A stretch of DNA of 64,000 nucleotides, from contig JAEHOE010000098.1 in NCBI GenBank assembly GCA_016858145.1, positions 62,001 to 126,000 on the forward strand. The letters are read 5' to 3'. The stretch is from Edaphochlamys debaryana (lineage: Eukaryota; Chlorophyta; Chlorophyceae; Chlamydomonadales). The notes under the pieces were generated by a model, which saw only the letters and a program-made list of their open reading frames with translations, had not been told where the DNA came from and made no database searches. Shown here piece after piece: positions 1-12,094 of the stretch. Position numbers and translations under genes: made by a program. Positions within the stretch are counted from its first letter, which is position 1. Each line of letters opens with the position of its first letter.

Positions 1-279
1 GGGAGGAGTGGGGGTGCCGGCGACGGGGTGCCGGGGAAGGGGGTTGGTGGGGGAGGGGGTTGAGGACTGTGGGAAATCAGGGAGGCGTGCAGTGGACACG
101 TCTTGACGGGCAGGTCTGGGCTTGTCGGGAGCCGTGCTCCCTCAGGGTTTTACCACCTTCCCGATTTTCTGTAGCGCTAACCGCAATGCGGCACATGCAC
201 TCGCTTTCGCACGTATTGTTAGCCCCTGCCCCCCGCCCCTGCGCCCCACCCCGCCATGGTCCGAATTGCCCACCCCCAG

Positions 280-360
280 ATGCCGTACGTGCACCTCAGC
301 GACGGCAAGCTCGGCTGCCGTCTGCAGAACCGGCGCTGGCAAATCATGTACACGCTGTGA
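280..360 (+). CDS. Terminal exon of an unrecognised gene (5' part outside or unresolved)
   Basis: After a pyrimidine-rich acceptor (CCACCCCCAG ending at 279) an open frame encodes 26 residues, MPYVHLSDGKLGC then RLQNRRWQIMYTL, followed by TGA at 358-360. The composition is unlike the surrounding low-complexity frames, which favours a real last exon. Upstream exons are not resolved within the first 279 bases. I do not recognise the family. A diverged second copy of the exon end lies about 120 bp downstream (near 451-482). Confidence 0.35.
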   Translation: MPYVHLSDGKLGCRLQNRRWQIMYTL

Positions 361-997
361 GCAGCTGCACGTTACCTCTCGTGTTGTGAGCGGCTGGGCG
401 CCATGGATGGTTTGGAGGCGAAGCCAGGGGATAGGGCGAGGTATGGCGAGGAGGCGAGGACCTGGCAGATCATGTAGACGTGTGAGCCACCTGTTCCTCG
501 AGCGGCTGGGGACCCGTGGGTTGGAGTCGCGGATGAGGATGAGGTGAGGCGCGGCCTACTGTGAGGGCCTGGCGAGCCGGGCGTGGCGGGGGTGAGCGGG
601 AGAGTGTTTGCCAGAGTTTGTTAGCGCGATCCAAGTTGGTTGTAACCCGCTGCAGCTTGCACGAAGGTCACCATTTCCCGAGCGTGTATGCCTCGAAGAG
701 GTCTCCGAGGCTTCAGGGCTCGTTCGCGACTTTGGGCGACAGCTGACGTCCGACCGGCGCGCCGTCGGCGTGGAGCTGCCTCGAGCCTCCAAACTAGCGT
801 CGGTGCAAGGCTCGTAAAGAATATCTCACTGTCTTCAGCAGAAGCAAGGGCCGCGGGGTCCTGCATGCCGAGCGCAACATACCCGCATGGGAAGTCGGGC
901 CTTTTGCAACCTTCGGGCTTCGGTGCGGTGTCCAAGAAGCCCGCCCCTACCCCCGCACTGTCCCATAGCGTACTCCTGCATGATCGTGCTAGCGACC

Positions 998-3900
998 ATG
1001 GCCACGAGGGGGTACCTGGAGTCCTCGCCTCGCGGAGTGGGACGATGGCCAACACGAAACATGCTCTGTGGGAGCGCGCTTATAATCACAGTACTTCTAG
1101 CGCTTTATGCCCTTGCGGGAGGGCAGCTCGGACGCAGCCCGGGTCAGGCAGCCGAAGCGAATGAGGGAGTTCTCGGGCGAAGGCTCTCTGCTTGGGCTGG
1201 CCGTTCCTCTGCACGTGAAGCCATCAAGCCTATCCGGACAACGAAAGTTGGGGATACCTTTGTGAGTGGCGGGTAGCGGGCATGCCCGACTGAATTGTTG
1301 CAGCGCGCCTGCCTCGCAGTACCAGCCCGCGCGACGCCTTGGGGCACACACGTCTTCTACCTGCATTGCTGTACCTTATGGGAAGGGCCGTCGCTGGTAT
1401 TCCGCGCGGGTATCGCGCCGCTCCAGCTCCAGCTCCAGCGCTCCGCTTTCCTACCCCGCTGCCTCGCTCGCCCCCCTGACGTGGATGTGCCGCCCGAGGC
1501 GACCCCCAGTCTGCCCCCCGCCCTCAGCGGGAAACAGCTCCGCCCTACCCGGCTTCTCTCTTGCGCGCCTTTGCGGTGCACCCACAACCCCTTGGCCTGC
1601 CAGGCCCCTGACCCCTCCCGCCCTCCCCGCGCCCTCCCCCCACCTGCCCCCCCGCCACACCCAACCTTCCCCTCCGCCGCATCGTCCCATCCCTCCCCCT
1701 TCGCCCCCACCCGAACCCAAAACCCCCCCAGCCGGGCTCTCTCAACACCACCACCCACCCACACAACCCACCCCTCGCTCCCTCCTTGCCCCCCGCCCCC
1801 AACCCCAACCCCCTCATCCCCCACCCCCTCACCCACCCCACCCCCACCTCCGCCAGGCCACCATCTGGCACACCGAGCTCATGGCAGCAGACCGCCTGGA
1901 CCTGCCCAACTCGGGCGACGCCAAGCTCCTAGAAGCCCTAGCGCAGCTGCAGGCGGCGCGCATCGCCTCGGTCATGTACTCGGTGACCTGGGACTGGCTG
2001 GCGCCCGCGGAGGACGGGGAGCTGCGGTGGGAGTACCTGGACGCACTGGTGGGGGCCACCTGCGGCAAGACGCAGCTCAAGGTGGGGGTGCGGAGGGTGT
2101 GTGTGGGCGGGGGACGCGGCTCAAGGCGGGGTGGGGTGGGGGACGCGGCTCAAAGTGGGGAGGGACGGGCCGTGTGAGCGGGGAACACAGGTCGAGGTGG
2201 GGCCACTCCCCGGTGGGCTCGGGGCGTGTGCGCCGGGGATGCAGCCCAAAGGCACGGCCGTTTCCCTTGGGGTGCCGCGTGTGATCGCGTGAGCGCGTGG
2301 GGTGTGGGGTGTCGTTGAAGGGCGGGCCGGGACTGCGGGAGCCTCCCCCCGTGCCGACCCACATCGCACCGCTGCCCCCCTGCCCCCACTCACCCCCTAC
2401 CCACCCGCCCTCTCCCTCGCCCTCTCCCTCCTGCAGGTGTTCCTGCTGCTGGACATTATGCGGCCCCCGCCCTGGATCTTCACACGCTACCCCGACTGCA
2501 CCGCCCGGGACTCCGGCAACCGCGAGTACCGGCACCTGTCCTGGTACCACCCGCAGGCGCTGGAAAAGGCCATGGAGACGCTCGAGGTGAGGCCCAGGCC
2601 GGGCCCGGGCTGGGCCCACGGTCGATGGGCCTGCCATCCGGGGCCACATGGCCCCGCCATGTGCCAGCCTAGCTCCGGCGCAGCGGCTTAGGGCGGGGAG
2701 GGGGCATGTGCATGACCACGGGCAGGGGCGGCGGCCCAGGTTTAAAAAGGGGGAACGCTTGACAGTTGACGCGAGTCTCCGCTCCTGGTCTTTCTGCTGA
2801 TTACACCGGGTTCCCTTGCCGTCCGCCCCCCCTCCCCCCGACCTTTCCCCTTCCAGGCCGTGGCCAAGCGCCTGGCCTCCCGCTACAGCGGCTGCGTGCG
2901 GGGAATGCAGCCCGTACTCAACAACGAGTACGAGGCCAAGTTCACGCAGGTAGTTGGTGGTTGGCGGTTGGGCGTCGGGGGGCCGTGACTCCCGGTGCCA
3001 GCTCAGCTCGTGGTCCGGGGACGCCCAGGGCCCAGGACGGGGTGGGCCTGGCCTGGCTAAGCTCTGATCGCCTGGGCTGCAAAACCGTTCCCAACCAAAA
3101 CACAACTCCCAACTGCCAACCGCCGCAGGAGTACGACAGCTTCCAGGACTACAACGTTTTCGCCCTGGCCGCCTACCGCCGCTGGCTGCGGCAGCAGCAG
3201 CCCGAGGTCCGTGTGTGTGTGTGGGGGGGGGCGGCATGCGTGGGGGAGAGAGGAGGGTGACGGAGGCAGGAAAAGGGAGGGGAGGCGCGCGGCCAAGGAG
3301 AGCTGTGGCCGACTGCACTCGACCCGGCTTGGCGGTGCGACTCCGCCAGCCCACCTCGCCGTCACTACGGTAACCCCACGTCTCGGCTCTCCAACCCCCC
3401 AAACCGAGCTCTTCCCTTCTCCCCCCACCCCCACCCCGTGCCCTCCTCCCCCCTCCCCTCCCCCCAGCTGGACACGCTCAACGTGCGGTGGGACACCAAG
3501 TTCTCCTCCTGGGCGGCCGTGAAGCCGCCGCGCCTGCAGGCGGGCACCGTGCTGGGGGTGGAGGGGGACCCCAGGTGTGTGGGGGGGGGGGCGGGGGCAG
3601 CGGCGGGGCCTGCGCGCCATCGCCAGGCCGTGGGGACACGAGCTCAGCGCTAGGCCGGCCGGGGCGGGGGCTGGCTGCGGCGCGGGCGCGTAACTTGTAT
3701 GCTTGCCGCCGAGGGACATGCGGGAGGCGGGGAGGACAGGCGATGGAGGACGCTGACCAGTACACAACCACAGGCACGCCCATGCAGGTCTTGCGTAACC
3801 CAGTTCACAGTTTACCATTGGCATCCCCCCCCTCTTTCCCTCCCTTGTCGCCTCCTTCCGCCCCCCAGGTTCTGGGACTGGATGCAGTTCCGGGTGGAGT

Positions 3901-6030
3901 CGGGCGCCGAGGTGCTCAATCGGGCGTGCGGCGTGGTCAAGTCGGCGGGGCTCATGTGCTTCCACCACACACCCGAGGTGGGGCGGGAGGGCAGGAGAGG
4001 GGCAGGGTTCGGAGGGGGCTGCAGGCGTGTGTAGTAGGGGGTGAGGCTGGGTGGATAGAAGTCACATGTTTGGGGGGAAGGAGCCTGCAGTGGGGCGGGT
4101 GCAGGTCTCGCCCGCAGGTGCCCGTCTCGAGGTCCTTGCCCGCTGAGCTCCTCGCAACCGCCTGCGCAGTTCTTCTCGGTCCTGGACTCCATGTACGGCG
4201 CATCTCTGTTCAAGTACCTCTCCGCCAGCCCCAACACGGGTGAGTTCTCGAAGGAAGTGACGTCGTCAGTTGTTGGGCCAGGGGGGCTCCCCTCTTATGA
4301 GCCGGCGCAACGGGGATGCGCCGCTTGCTGGAAGGAGCATCGCCTGACATCCCCACCTCCCGCCCCGTCCCCCCCCCTCGCTCCCCCTCGCTCCCCCCAG
4401 ACTTCATCATCATGGACTCGAACTTCCGTACGCCGTACGGCACCGTCATGGATCCACAGAAGCTGCGGATCTACGTCGGCGCCGCCAAGCCGTACGGCAA
4501 GCCGGTGCGTGCTGCCACTGCACCCACACGTGCCCGCTCGCACTTGCGCCGCCCCCGCCGCTGACCGCACACGCACCGCGCCCCGAGGACACTGCTCGCA
4601 CGCCTGCAGCCCCCTTGCGTGTTCTGTTCCTGTCCCCCGCGCCCATGGCCTTGGCCTCCTGCCCCACCCCACCCACGCACTGCCTTGCACCTTGCCTTGG
4701 TCCCCATCCCACCTCTGCCCAACCGCCAACCGCCCCCCAGGTGTACTTCGAGGCGGCCGTCGAGCGGTACAACAACATGTCCCTGCTGGTCGACGGCTAC
4801 AAGGTGCGTGCCCTTCCCGAGTGGTGCTAGACAGCACTGCCCAGGCTCCCCCAATACGCATGCGCCTCTGCCCGGTCCTCACGATCTCCCGGCAGCCCCC
4901 AAGCCGCGAGCGTGCGCGCGCCTGCGCCCACATCGTTGCCCCTCACACCCCTTCACACCCTCATTCCAACCCTCGCACTCCCTCACTTTTTCCCTCGCGC
5001 AGGCCTCCCTGCTGGCGGGCGCCCCCAACCTGGGCATTACTAATTGGCTGGGCCGCGTGGACCTGGGCCCGGGCTTCGTGGACGCCCTGCACGGCGCGGG
5101 CGAGCGGGCGAGCGCCTGCGCGGCCACGGAGCGCGTGGGCGTGTTCATCCACCTGGACTCGTGCAACGCCTGGCTGGGGCTGCAGGTGTTGAGGAGGGGA
5201 GGGAGAGGGGGAGGGGCTGCAGAGTGGGGGGTCGCAGGGGGGTCGGGGAGGGTCAGGGGAGGGAGAGGTGGTGGTCCCCGTTTCCCCCGGACCTCGATGC
5301 GCCTGAGCCAAGGTCCGCAACCCGCTCCACACGTGTCAAAACCCATGCGGTCAAACCCCTCTGGCCCCTTCACCCCACCCCCTCGTCCCCTTCCCCAGTA
5401 CGCCTGGGCCCACCGCGACCCGCTCCACAACTTCGTGGAGGCCCTGGCGCACCGCCTCACGGCCGGGAGCAGCGGCTGCGGGACCGACCTGGAGGTGCAC
5501 ATCGAGCTGCACCGATTCCACCGCGCGCTGCCCACGTGAGTACGGCGCACGTGTGATATAGTAGTGCATGGTAGGCCCGATGGCGGCGGGGTGATGGGGC
5601 GGTGAGGACTCGGCTTGAAGCTACTCGAGGCTCTCCTTTGTGCTGACTAGGCTTCCCCTGGTAACCGGCGGATGCCCAACAGGTTTGACCGGGCGGTCTT
5701 TGTTGAGCCGCTCGTCCTGTACGGCGGCGAGGAGCTGCGGTCGTACGTGGCGGTGAAGGGCCGCCTGGACACGATCCCCCACGAGGTAAGTGGGCCGGGG
5801 CGGTTCGGAGCAATGAGGTGCGACCCCACCTTTCTATACACGAGTTTTCCCCCCGATGATGGTTGTGGTCTAGGCTTGCCGTGCAACGTCAGCACGCCGT
5901 TCCCAGTGGGCAGTCAGCCAAGTGTCTCATCCCCATGCCCCCCTCGCCTCAGGTTCTGCGCCTCCCAACCAACTCGAGCCGTGGCCTGCGGCTGCTGGTC
6001 ATTGACGATCTGCGCCCCTCGGCCCGGTAG
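998..6030 (+). CDS. GH42 beta-galactosidase-like glycosidase with N-terminal signal anchor, 14 exons
   Basis: Exons: 998-1261, 1857-2081, 2437-2586, 2857-2949, 3129-3206, 3468-3574, 3869-3977, 4170-4239, 4401-4504, 4741-4803, 5003-5185, 5399-5535, 5683-5785, 5953-6030. All junctions are GT-AG and phase-consistent; the product is 587 aa. The ATG at 998 has a good context (ACCATGG); an in-frame ATG at 980 adds six residues. Residues about 22-43 form one hydrophobic segment after a basic N-terminus, so a type II membrane or secretory-pathway protein is likely. The barrel follows GH42 order: FATIWHTELM strand, VTWDWLAP, LLLDIMRPPPW, the NNEYE motif (acid/base Glu about 237), LNVRWDTKFSSW, then KPVYFEAAVE with Glu about 404 as candidate nucleophile. 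The family hydrolyses beta-galactosides; the substrate here cannot be read from sequence. The 5' UTR and promoter were not identified. Confidence 0.72.
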
Positions 6031-8464
6031 CGTGGGCCGCCCTGGCGGGCCCACGCGCTCCCGCTCCGGGCCCGAGCGGGCCCGTGCAGCAGCCTCCACG
6101 GAGGAAGCCCCGACGGTCATCCGACTGGGGGACCTCGCGCGGGCGCATCTGCCTCGGGCGCGTGAGGGCTGCTTGGGCCCTGCCCTGCCCTGACATCGCA
6201 CGGCATCGCACGGCATGGCATGGCATGGCATGGCATGGCCTTGCGGGAAGGAAGACCGCGAAGCATGAAGCCGTGCGGCGCCCCAGCCGCGCATCCGCGG
6301 ACTCAAGGCAGAGGCCCTGGATGCCCCGGCGCGGGGCCCACATGAGGCCGACTCGAGCCCGCCGGGGCCCGCCCGGGCCCCGAAAGGCCAGGCCCGCTGG
6401 CGATCTGCTGGTGTGCCACTGGCACCACCTTACGTATGCCCGTCGGGGGCGGGTGAGCGGTCTGCACCGGAAGTCTTTGCAGCCACATTGCTGGGTGCTT
6501 GTATGGGGCCGCGGTCTGTAGCTGGAATAGCTTTGTGGATAGCATCTCGAACTCATGTCCCTCGAAGACGCATGGGCAAAGCCCTGGCTTGAGCTTTAGG
6601 GCCTCGGCGCCCGGTCATGCACTGGACCACGCCCTTTGCCTAAGTCTGGTGGCTTGGTTTGGACCAGGAATTGGAGAGTGGCCTAGCACGGGGCTAGGCT
6701 GTGTGTGACGCATGCATTGCTCACGGTGACTCATGTTTGCTTTGACTCTTCATCGACCAGCGCTGCGGCCGATGCCGGCGCTAGCCCCTCCACCGTGTTC
6801 TTGTGACGGTGGGGGGCGGATTGACGGACCCAGGACCGGACTTTGTCTGACGCAGCGTTGACAGCGAATGCGGCCTAAACTCCTCTTATCTTCCCATCCC
6901 TGCAGCGCAGGTGCGATTGGCACCTTCGCGCGATGTATAGAGCTATTTTGACGCTATGGAGGTTGGTAGGCTCGACTGGAGCTTTAGCATAGGTGAGCGG
7001 TGCGGTAATGTGGTGCAGAGTAGCTATGTTGCCAGGTTGGTTGCATTTAGAGATCACGCAGGGGGGGCAGATGTGTAGTGTTTATGCCGTATGTCCGTAC
7101 GGAAGCATGCAGGGCACGGCGGTTGCGGACGTACAGGGCGGCAGCTACGCCAGGATGAGACCCCGCCCACGTGTAGCAAGCGAAGAATGCATGGTGCCCG
7201 TGCCTCCCCGGCCCCAACACATACACGCCGAGATCAGCAACGGTGGCTGTCCCCCTGAGGGCCGAGCCCACGGCAAAGCCCGGCGAGGCCAGCAGCACTG
7301 GAGCCACGGACAAGACCTTCTCCAGCCCTGTGGCAGTGCGCCCTGCGGAGCACTGGGAGCAGTGGCACTTTAGCTTTCGCAGGCCTACCGGTATATCACC
7401 ACATTGGCGCAGCCTCTTGTCAGGCGGCCAAATTCAGACGCTCTTGCCACCTCGACAGCCGCCCCACGCCCCAGCCCTCTCGTGCAAAGCCGAGCTTCGG
7501 TTATGCCACAGGCTGCTAGTGCTTCCCGTTACACGACTCCTGATTCTTTGCTTCATGCAGCCCCCCCATGCTTTTGTCAGATGCGTGATCAACCGCCAAC
7601 CTCGCAAGAGAGCAACCCGATGTCAGTCATCCTAAGAGTCCTTTTGGCCCACGGCCCGTATGGGCGACTCAAGCAACCAAGGAAAGCCCGGTGAAACTAC
7701 AACCCAACGCAAATAACCCCTGGTGCCCTCGGTCCCGAACTCCCGCAGCTAACCTCCGTCCAGGACTCCTGCGGGCAGTCACTCAACTCCCGCAGTCAAG
7801 GAGAGCCTGGGGCAAATAGAACCCGGTGGCTTCAGTCCCGGAGTGCCGGAAGGTGACTGGAACCAGGTCTAAGAATCATGCGGGCCTTACAGACGGACCT
7901 GTCTCATTCATCCACGTTTGACGTCCAAAAGGGGTTCACACAAGGCACGGCAGGCTGTGTGTGTCTCACGCGCCGCCGTATGTTCACATGACGTCAGGAA
8001 AGGAAAGCTTGGCCCTTGAGCCTGCACAAAGCAACTAGTTGAGCCCCCACGCCCCATCGCTTCTGCTCGCTCGGCGTGCCGTCACATTGCGCGCACGAGA
8101 CGGCCTCGATGCGGGCAGTCACTGGTGCCAATAGATGCCACCGATGCTAGCCGGATGCTTGTTGCAGCGTTGCTTCGCAACCCTGCTAATGCCCGTGGCC
8201 ATGAATGCCGTCGTGGCAAGGCCTGAGCACCCGCTCAGGCCACATTGCACATTGCTCCCTTCGTACGGCTGCATGAGCTCAGCCAGAGGCGGTTCGTGCC
8301 GTGTCCTCGCCCTCCGTCCGAATAATCGTTGCTAGCATCGTTAGCTAGTGCAGCAGCGTCTTTGGCTCGACTCTCTTCAAGGCAAACCTTGACGACCTCG
8401 CTCCCACTTAGGATGAGGCTCCCAGGCCCCCAGTACAACCCCCGCCCCACACGCAGCCGCAGCA
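6031..8464. other. Intergenic, no gene seen
   Basis: No frame with splice-consistent exons or recognisable domains was found. It presumably holds the 3' UTR of the GH42 gene and the 3' flank of P1. A GGCAT tandem run lies at 6196-6240. The stretch 7680-7870 contains loosely repeated phrases such as ACTCCCGCAG and AGTCCCGG-type blocks that look like degenerate tandem repeats. Confidence 0.5.
6196..6240. repeat. GGCAT pentanucleotide tandem repeat
   Basis: After two diverged CGGCATCGCA units there are several perfect GGCAT units in a row, about 170 bp downstream of the GH42 stop codon, probably in the 3' UTR. Confidence 0.85.
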
Positions 8465-11400
8465 CTACCTTGCAAAGCCGCGGCTCGCCTGCTGCTGCTG
8501 CTGTTGCTGCGGCGGCAGCGGCTCGTTCAGATCCAGCACCATCCCAGTCGGCGCAACCCCAGGATCCAGATCCGCGGCCGACAGATCCAGCGTCGGCGCA
8601 TGCAGCCCGCGGACCGGTGGCCCTGACGGGCCCCGCGCCCAACCGCGCGCCGCGCCGACTTCCGCTTCGCTGCCCGGGCCGTGCCCAATTGTTGCGACGA
8701 CCCTCGAGCGCAAGTCTCCGGGCGATATAACACGGATGCTTGAATCACCCGGGCCGAGCCGACCGAGCTGATCCGTACGGCCGCTGGGGGACGGTAGCTC
8801 AAGTGCCATGTCGAGCCGGGGGGCAGCTTCGGCTGTCTCCACCGAGCGCAGTCTGGGACTGCCCGCCTGGCGCCGCCCCGCCTCTGTCGCAGGAGCCGCG
8901 CGCCCGCGCGCCTCACGCGCCCCGTCTGCCGGCGCAGCGGCGGAGCCCAGCCTGTGGCTGCCCTGCGCGCCCGTCTTCGCTTCTGCCGAGACCTCCCACC
9001 CCCACCCCCGCCCCCGCCCCAGCTCCAGCCCAAGCCCAAGCTCCGCACGCGTGCTCGCCTCTGCCAAGAGCAGCAGCCCCAAACCAGCGGCAGCGGAGGC
9101 GGGGGCGTGGTGGGTGTCGGCGGCGTTGAGCTGCCGCTCAGATGCACCGGCTAGGGATCCGCCGGCACGCAGATCTGCATGCGGTCCAGCGCTAAGGTGC
9201 GTACGGTAAGATCCCGCCGGATCCGCGGTTGTGCCGCATGCGGCGTCATAGCGGGGGCCCGCGTGTCCGCGTGCGTTCTGAAGCCACGACAAGTCGTGCC
9301 CTGGCGGCATCGCGGGCTGGTGGGAAGCCGACATCCACACCGGTCCAGCGGGGTTGCCGGCAGCTGCTGCTGCTGCTGCTGCTGCTGCGGCGGCGGCGGC
9401 TGCGGCGGCAGCCCGCGGGGAGGCTCCTCCGGCGCTCGGCTCGCGCTTGCAGGCGGGGCTGAGCGGCCGAGACGCGGGCGCGTTGCTCCCCCGGGGCGAC
9501 CGCGGCGGCGACCCCAGCGAGGGGCGCTGAGCGGCCCCAGCGGGGGCTGCGGTGCAGGAAGCTGGGTGGCGCTGCCGGCCCTGTTGCGCCTCAGGTAATC
9601 CCGCCCCGCTTTGCCCCGAGTGCGGCGCGTGCGGTCCGTGCCGTGACTCCAGCAGCAGGCCTGCGTGCGCCGCTTCCTTGTGCCGCGCCGCCTGTGATGG
9701 CCTGGGCGGAGGCGGCCTGGGCGGAGGCGGGGCCATGAGCGCGGAGGGCGCGGGCACAGGGGCCCCTGGCGCCGGCGGCACAAGGCTCGCCCGGCCCGGC
9801 CCAGGCGCAACCCCTGTGCCGGTTGTGGTTGCGGTTACGGGTACATCGGATCCAGATCTGCAGGCCGGTAAAATTGCGGGACGAGCAAACCCTTGAGCTG
9901 ACGAGGAGGGCGCGTGTGATCTGGGGTCTGCGCCGGGCGCGGGGGCAGCTGGCGCCCGCGCCTTCGGCGCAAGCAGCGGCCGAGCGTCCAAGGGCCGAGC
10001 CTCTGGCGCCGTCGGCGGCTTTGGGTGGTGTAGGCAAAATGCAGCGGTCGCCGTAGACCCTGACGCGAACCCCTCAGGCGCGGTTGCGGCCGACGCCGCC
10101 CGAGGGCCCGAGGAGCTGCACCCGGGGCCGTTTGGCGCTGCTGCCGGGGCCAAAGGGGCTGGCATGGCAAAAATGCCCCGCTCCTCGGCTGCGCTGGCCC
10201 CAGAGGATCCCGTGCCAGTTTCCGGCCGAGGTGACGCGCGGAGCGCCAAGCCGCCCGCGGGGGCCCCGGGAGCCGTCGCGGACGCGTGGGCGAGCGGCGT
10301 GTGGGCGCAGCTGGGGGCAGCAGCACCGGGCTCCGGGGCCGGGCCCCTGCCCTGTGCCGCCGTCTGCGCTGCCGGCACGAGGCGTGGGCTGGCGGCATGC
10401 ACCCTGGGTGCAGGCCGATGCAGCGGCGATGGGTCCGTCGGCGCCGGGGCCGGTATGGTTGGCGCGGGGGGTGCGGAGGCAGGCACCGGCAGCGGAGGCT
10501 GCGCCGGCGCGGCTGGGGCTGGCGGGGTGCTCGATGCGCCCGCCGCCCCGGCCCCCGGCCGCGGGGGCGCCTCCTGTGCTTCGTCGTCCGACCCCGACCC
10601 CGTGACCCCCAGCTGGCTGGCCAGGCCCGGGTTGCGCCGCAGCAGCTGCAGCTGGAGGACGTTCCTGAGCGCCTGTCGGGAGGACGCACCGTGAGAGAGC
10701 GCAGCAAGGGAGGATGCAGCGAGGGAGGGCGCAAAGTGGGACCGGTAGGTTGGCGATGGAGAAGTGCGGAATGCAGGTACGCGCTGGGGCTGTAAGCCCC
10801 AATGACCGCTGGGCAGGAGGCGGTCGTACGGATACAAACCTCCCACGCCGTCCCGGCCATCCTGGCCATCTCCGCTTCACCCGCGTGTTCAGCCGCCCCT
10901 GCGCGGCCCCGGCCCCGGCCCTGCCAACACGCCGCCAACACCCTGGACCCTCGACCTGCCTTGCGCACGAGCCGCGCCTCCTCCGTCAGCTCTGCCTCCA
11001 CCTGGTCCAGTTCGGCCTTGTGATCCTGCACGTCATGAACGGGGCTTTAAGTTAAGGGAGGTTTAGTCAAGTTAAGGCCGGGTAGGTGCAGGGTATGGTC
11101 GAGGCAGGGCCGGCCTGGGGTGTTAGGGGAGGCTATCGTGGTCACTGGTCAGGAGGCATCCTCGAGGGTTCAGCATCGAGCACAGGCGTGCAGGGCGTGC
11201 GCTGACGTGGCGGTCCAGTGCTGTGACCTGAATGTGTGGTGCTTGGAGCGTGCGGATGTGCCGTACGGTACGCACCTGTACGGCCTTGATGCGGTGCGTG
11301 AGGTCCTTGTTCTGCGCCGCCAGGCGAGCCGCCAGCGCGGAGAGGTCACGGTCCGCCGGCGACGGCATGCCGCTGCCGCTGCCTCCACCGCCGCCAGTGC

Positions 11401-12094
11401 CCCTGCTGGCGCCGCCGTACCGATTCTGTATGACAGTCGTTGCGCCGTCGCTGAAGCGCCGCTGCCTGGCTGGCGGCGCCGGCGCACTGCTTCTGCTGCT
11501 GCCGCCGCCGCCAGCGGCGCTAGCCAGGCTGGGTTCTGGATCCTGATCCTGGATGGCAGGCGCCGCAGCTCGTTGTGATGTCGAAGGCTCCACCGCTGAT
11601 ATTAGTTCAAGCCTTCCGGAGCCCGCGCCGTTTCTGTAGCTGCTATGGGTTCCTCCGCCACTGCCGGCGTCGGCAGGCCGGCTGCGGCAGCCCCCGTCTC
11701 GGCTGCCTCCGTCCCCACCCGAATTCCCCGGCCCTCTCCGGCGAGGGTCCCGGCTGCTGCCGCTGCAGTGGCCGCCCGAGGCGAGGGAAGAAGCTGGGTA
11801 GCTTGGAGCCGCGCTGAAGCTAAGGGTGGCGCTGCTCCCGGGATTGCCGTACGCAAAGCTAGAGGTGTCGGAATCGGGGTCGAATGCGGCCAGGCGGGGA
11901 CGCTTGTTGGCTGGCTGCGAAAAGGGCAGTGTTGCGTCGCCTGACCACGTGTCTTCGACCGTCGGGCGGCGCTGGCGCGCCGAGTCGGGTGGAAGGCACT
12001 CCCCCTCAGCCAGGCCTCGCCCATCGGCCGCTCCTTCCACACCCGGACCGCCTTTAATGCCCACGGTGCCGCTGACTCCAACCAGCCCCTCCAT
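8465..12094 (-). CDS. Family member P1: coiled-coil, low-complexity, putative nuclear protein with C-terminal EAR-like motif
   Basis: Exons in transcript order: 12094-11276, 11025-10969, 10672-8465; all phase 0; 1027 aa. The ATG at 12094 is the only in-frame one near the 5' end. NKRPRL (residues 63-68) resembles a nuclear localisation signal. The family core is formed by ALAARLAAQNKDLTHRIKAVQ-type helix at the end of exon 1, DHKAELDQVEAELTEEARL in exon 2 and ALRNVLQLQLLRR at the start of exon 3. P1 alone has a second intron inside the core. Exon 3 is long and rich in Pro, Ala, Ser and Gly with a run of about 20 Ala. The last 24 residues are VLDLNEPLPP, seven Gln, then ASRGFAR; LDLNEP matches the DLNxxP form of the plant EAR repression motif. 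No enzyme or known DNA-binding domain is visible. A role as a transcriptional co-repressor is inference only. Confidence 0.6.
8487..8510 (-). repeat. CTG/TTG repeat encoding poly-Gln in P1
   Basis: On the minus strand the run reads CAG/CAA and encodes seven Gln directly after the EAR-like motif at the C-terminus of P1. The interrupting CAA codon shows it is not a pure triplet expansion. Confidence 0.85.
9361..9410 (-). repeat. GCN triplet repeat encoding poly-Ala in P1
   Basis: CTG and CGG triplets on the plus strand read as GCA/GCC/GCG on the minus strand and encode an uninterrupted Ala run of about 20 residues in exon 3 of P1. Confidence 0.8.

Noticed and set aside
2077..3402. A 441-codon minus-strand open frame opposite the GH42 gene
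   Set aside because: It is Pro/Arg/Gly-rich, crosses exons and introns of the plus-strand GH42 gene and has no motif; long antisense frames are expected in GC-rich DNA.
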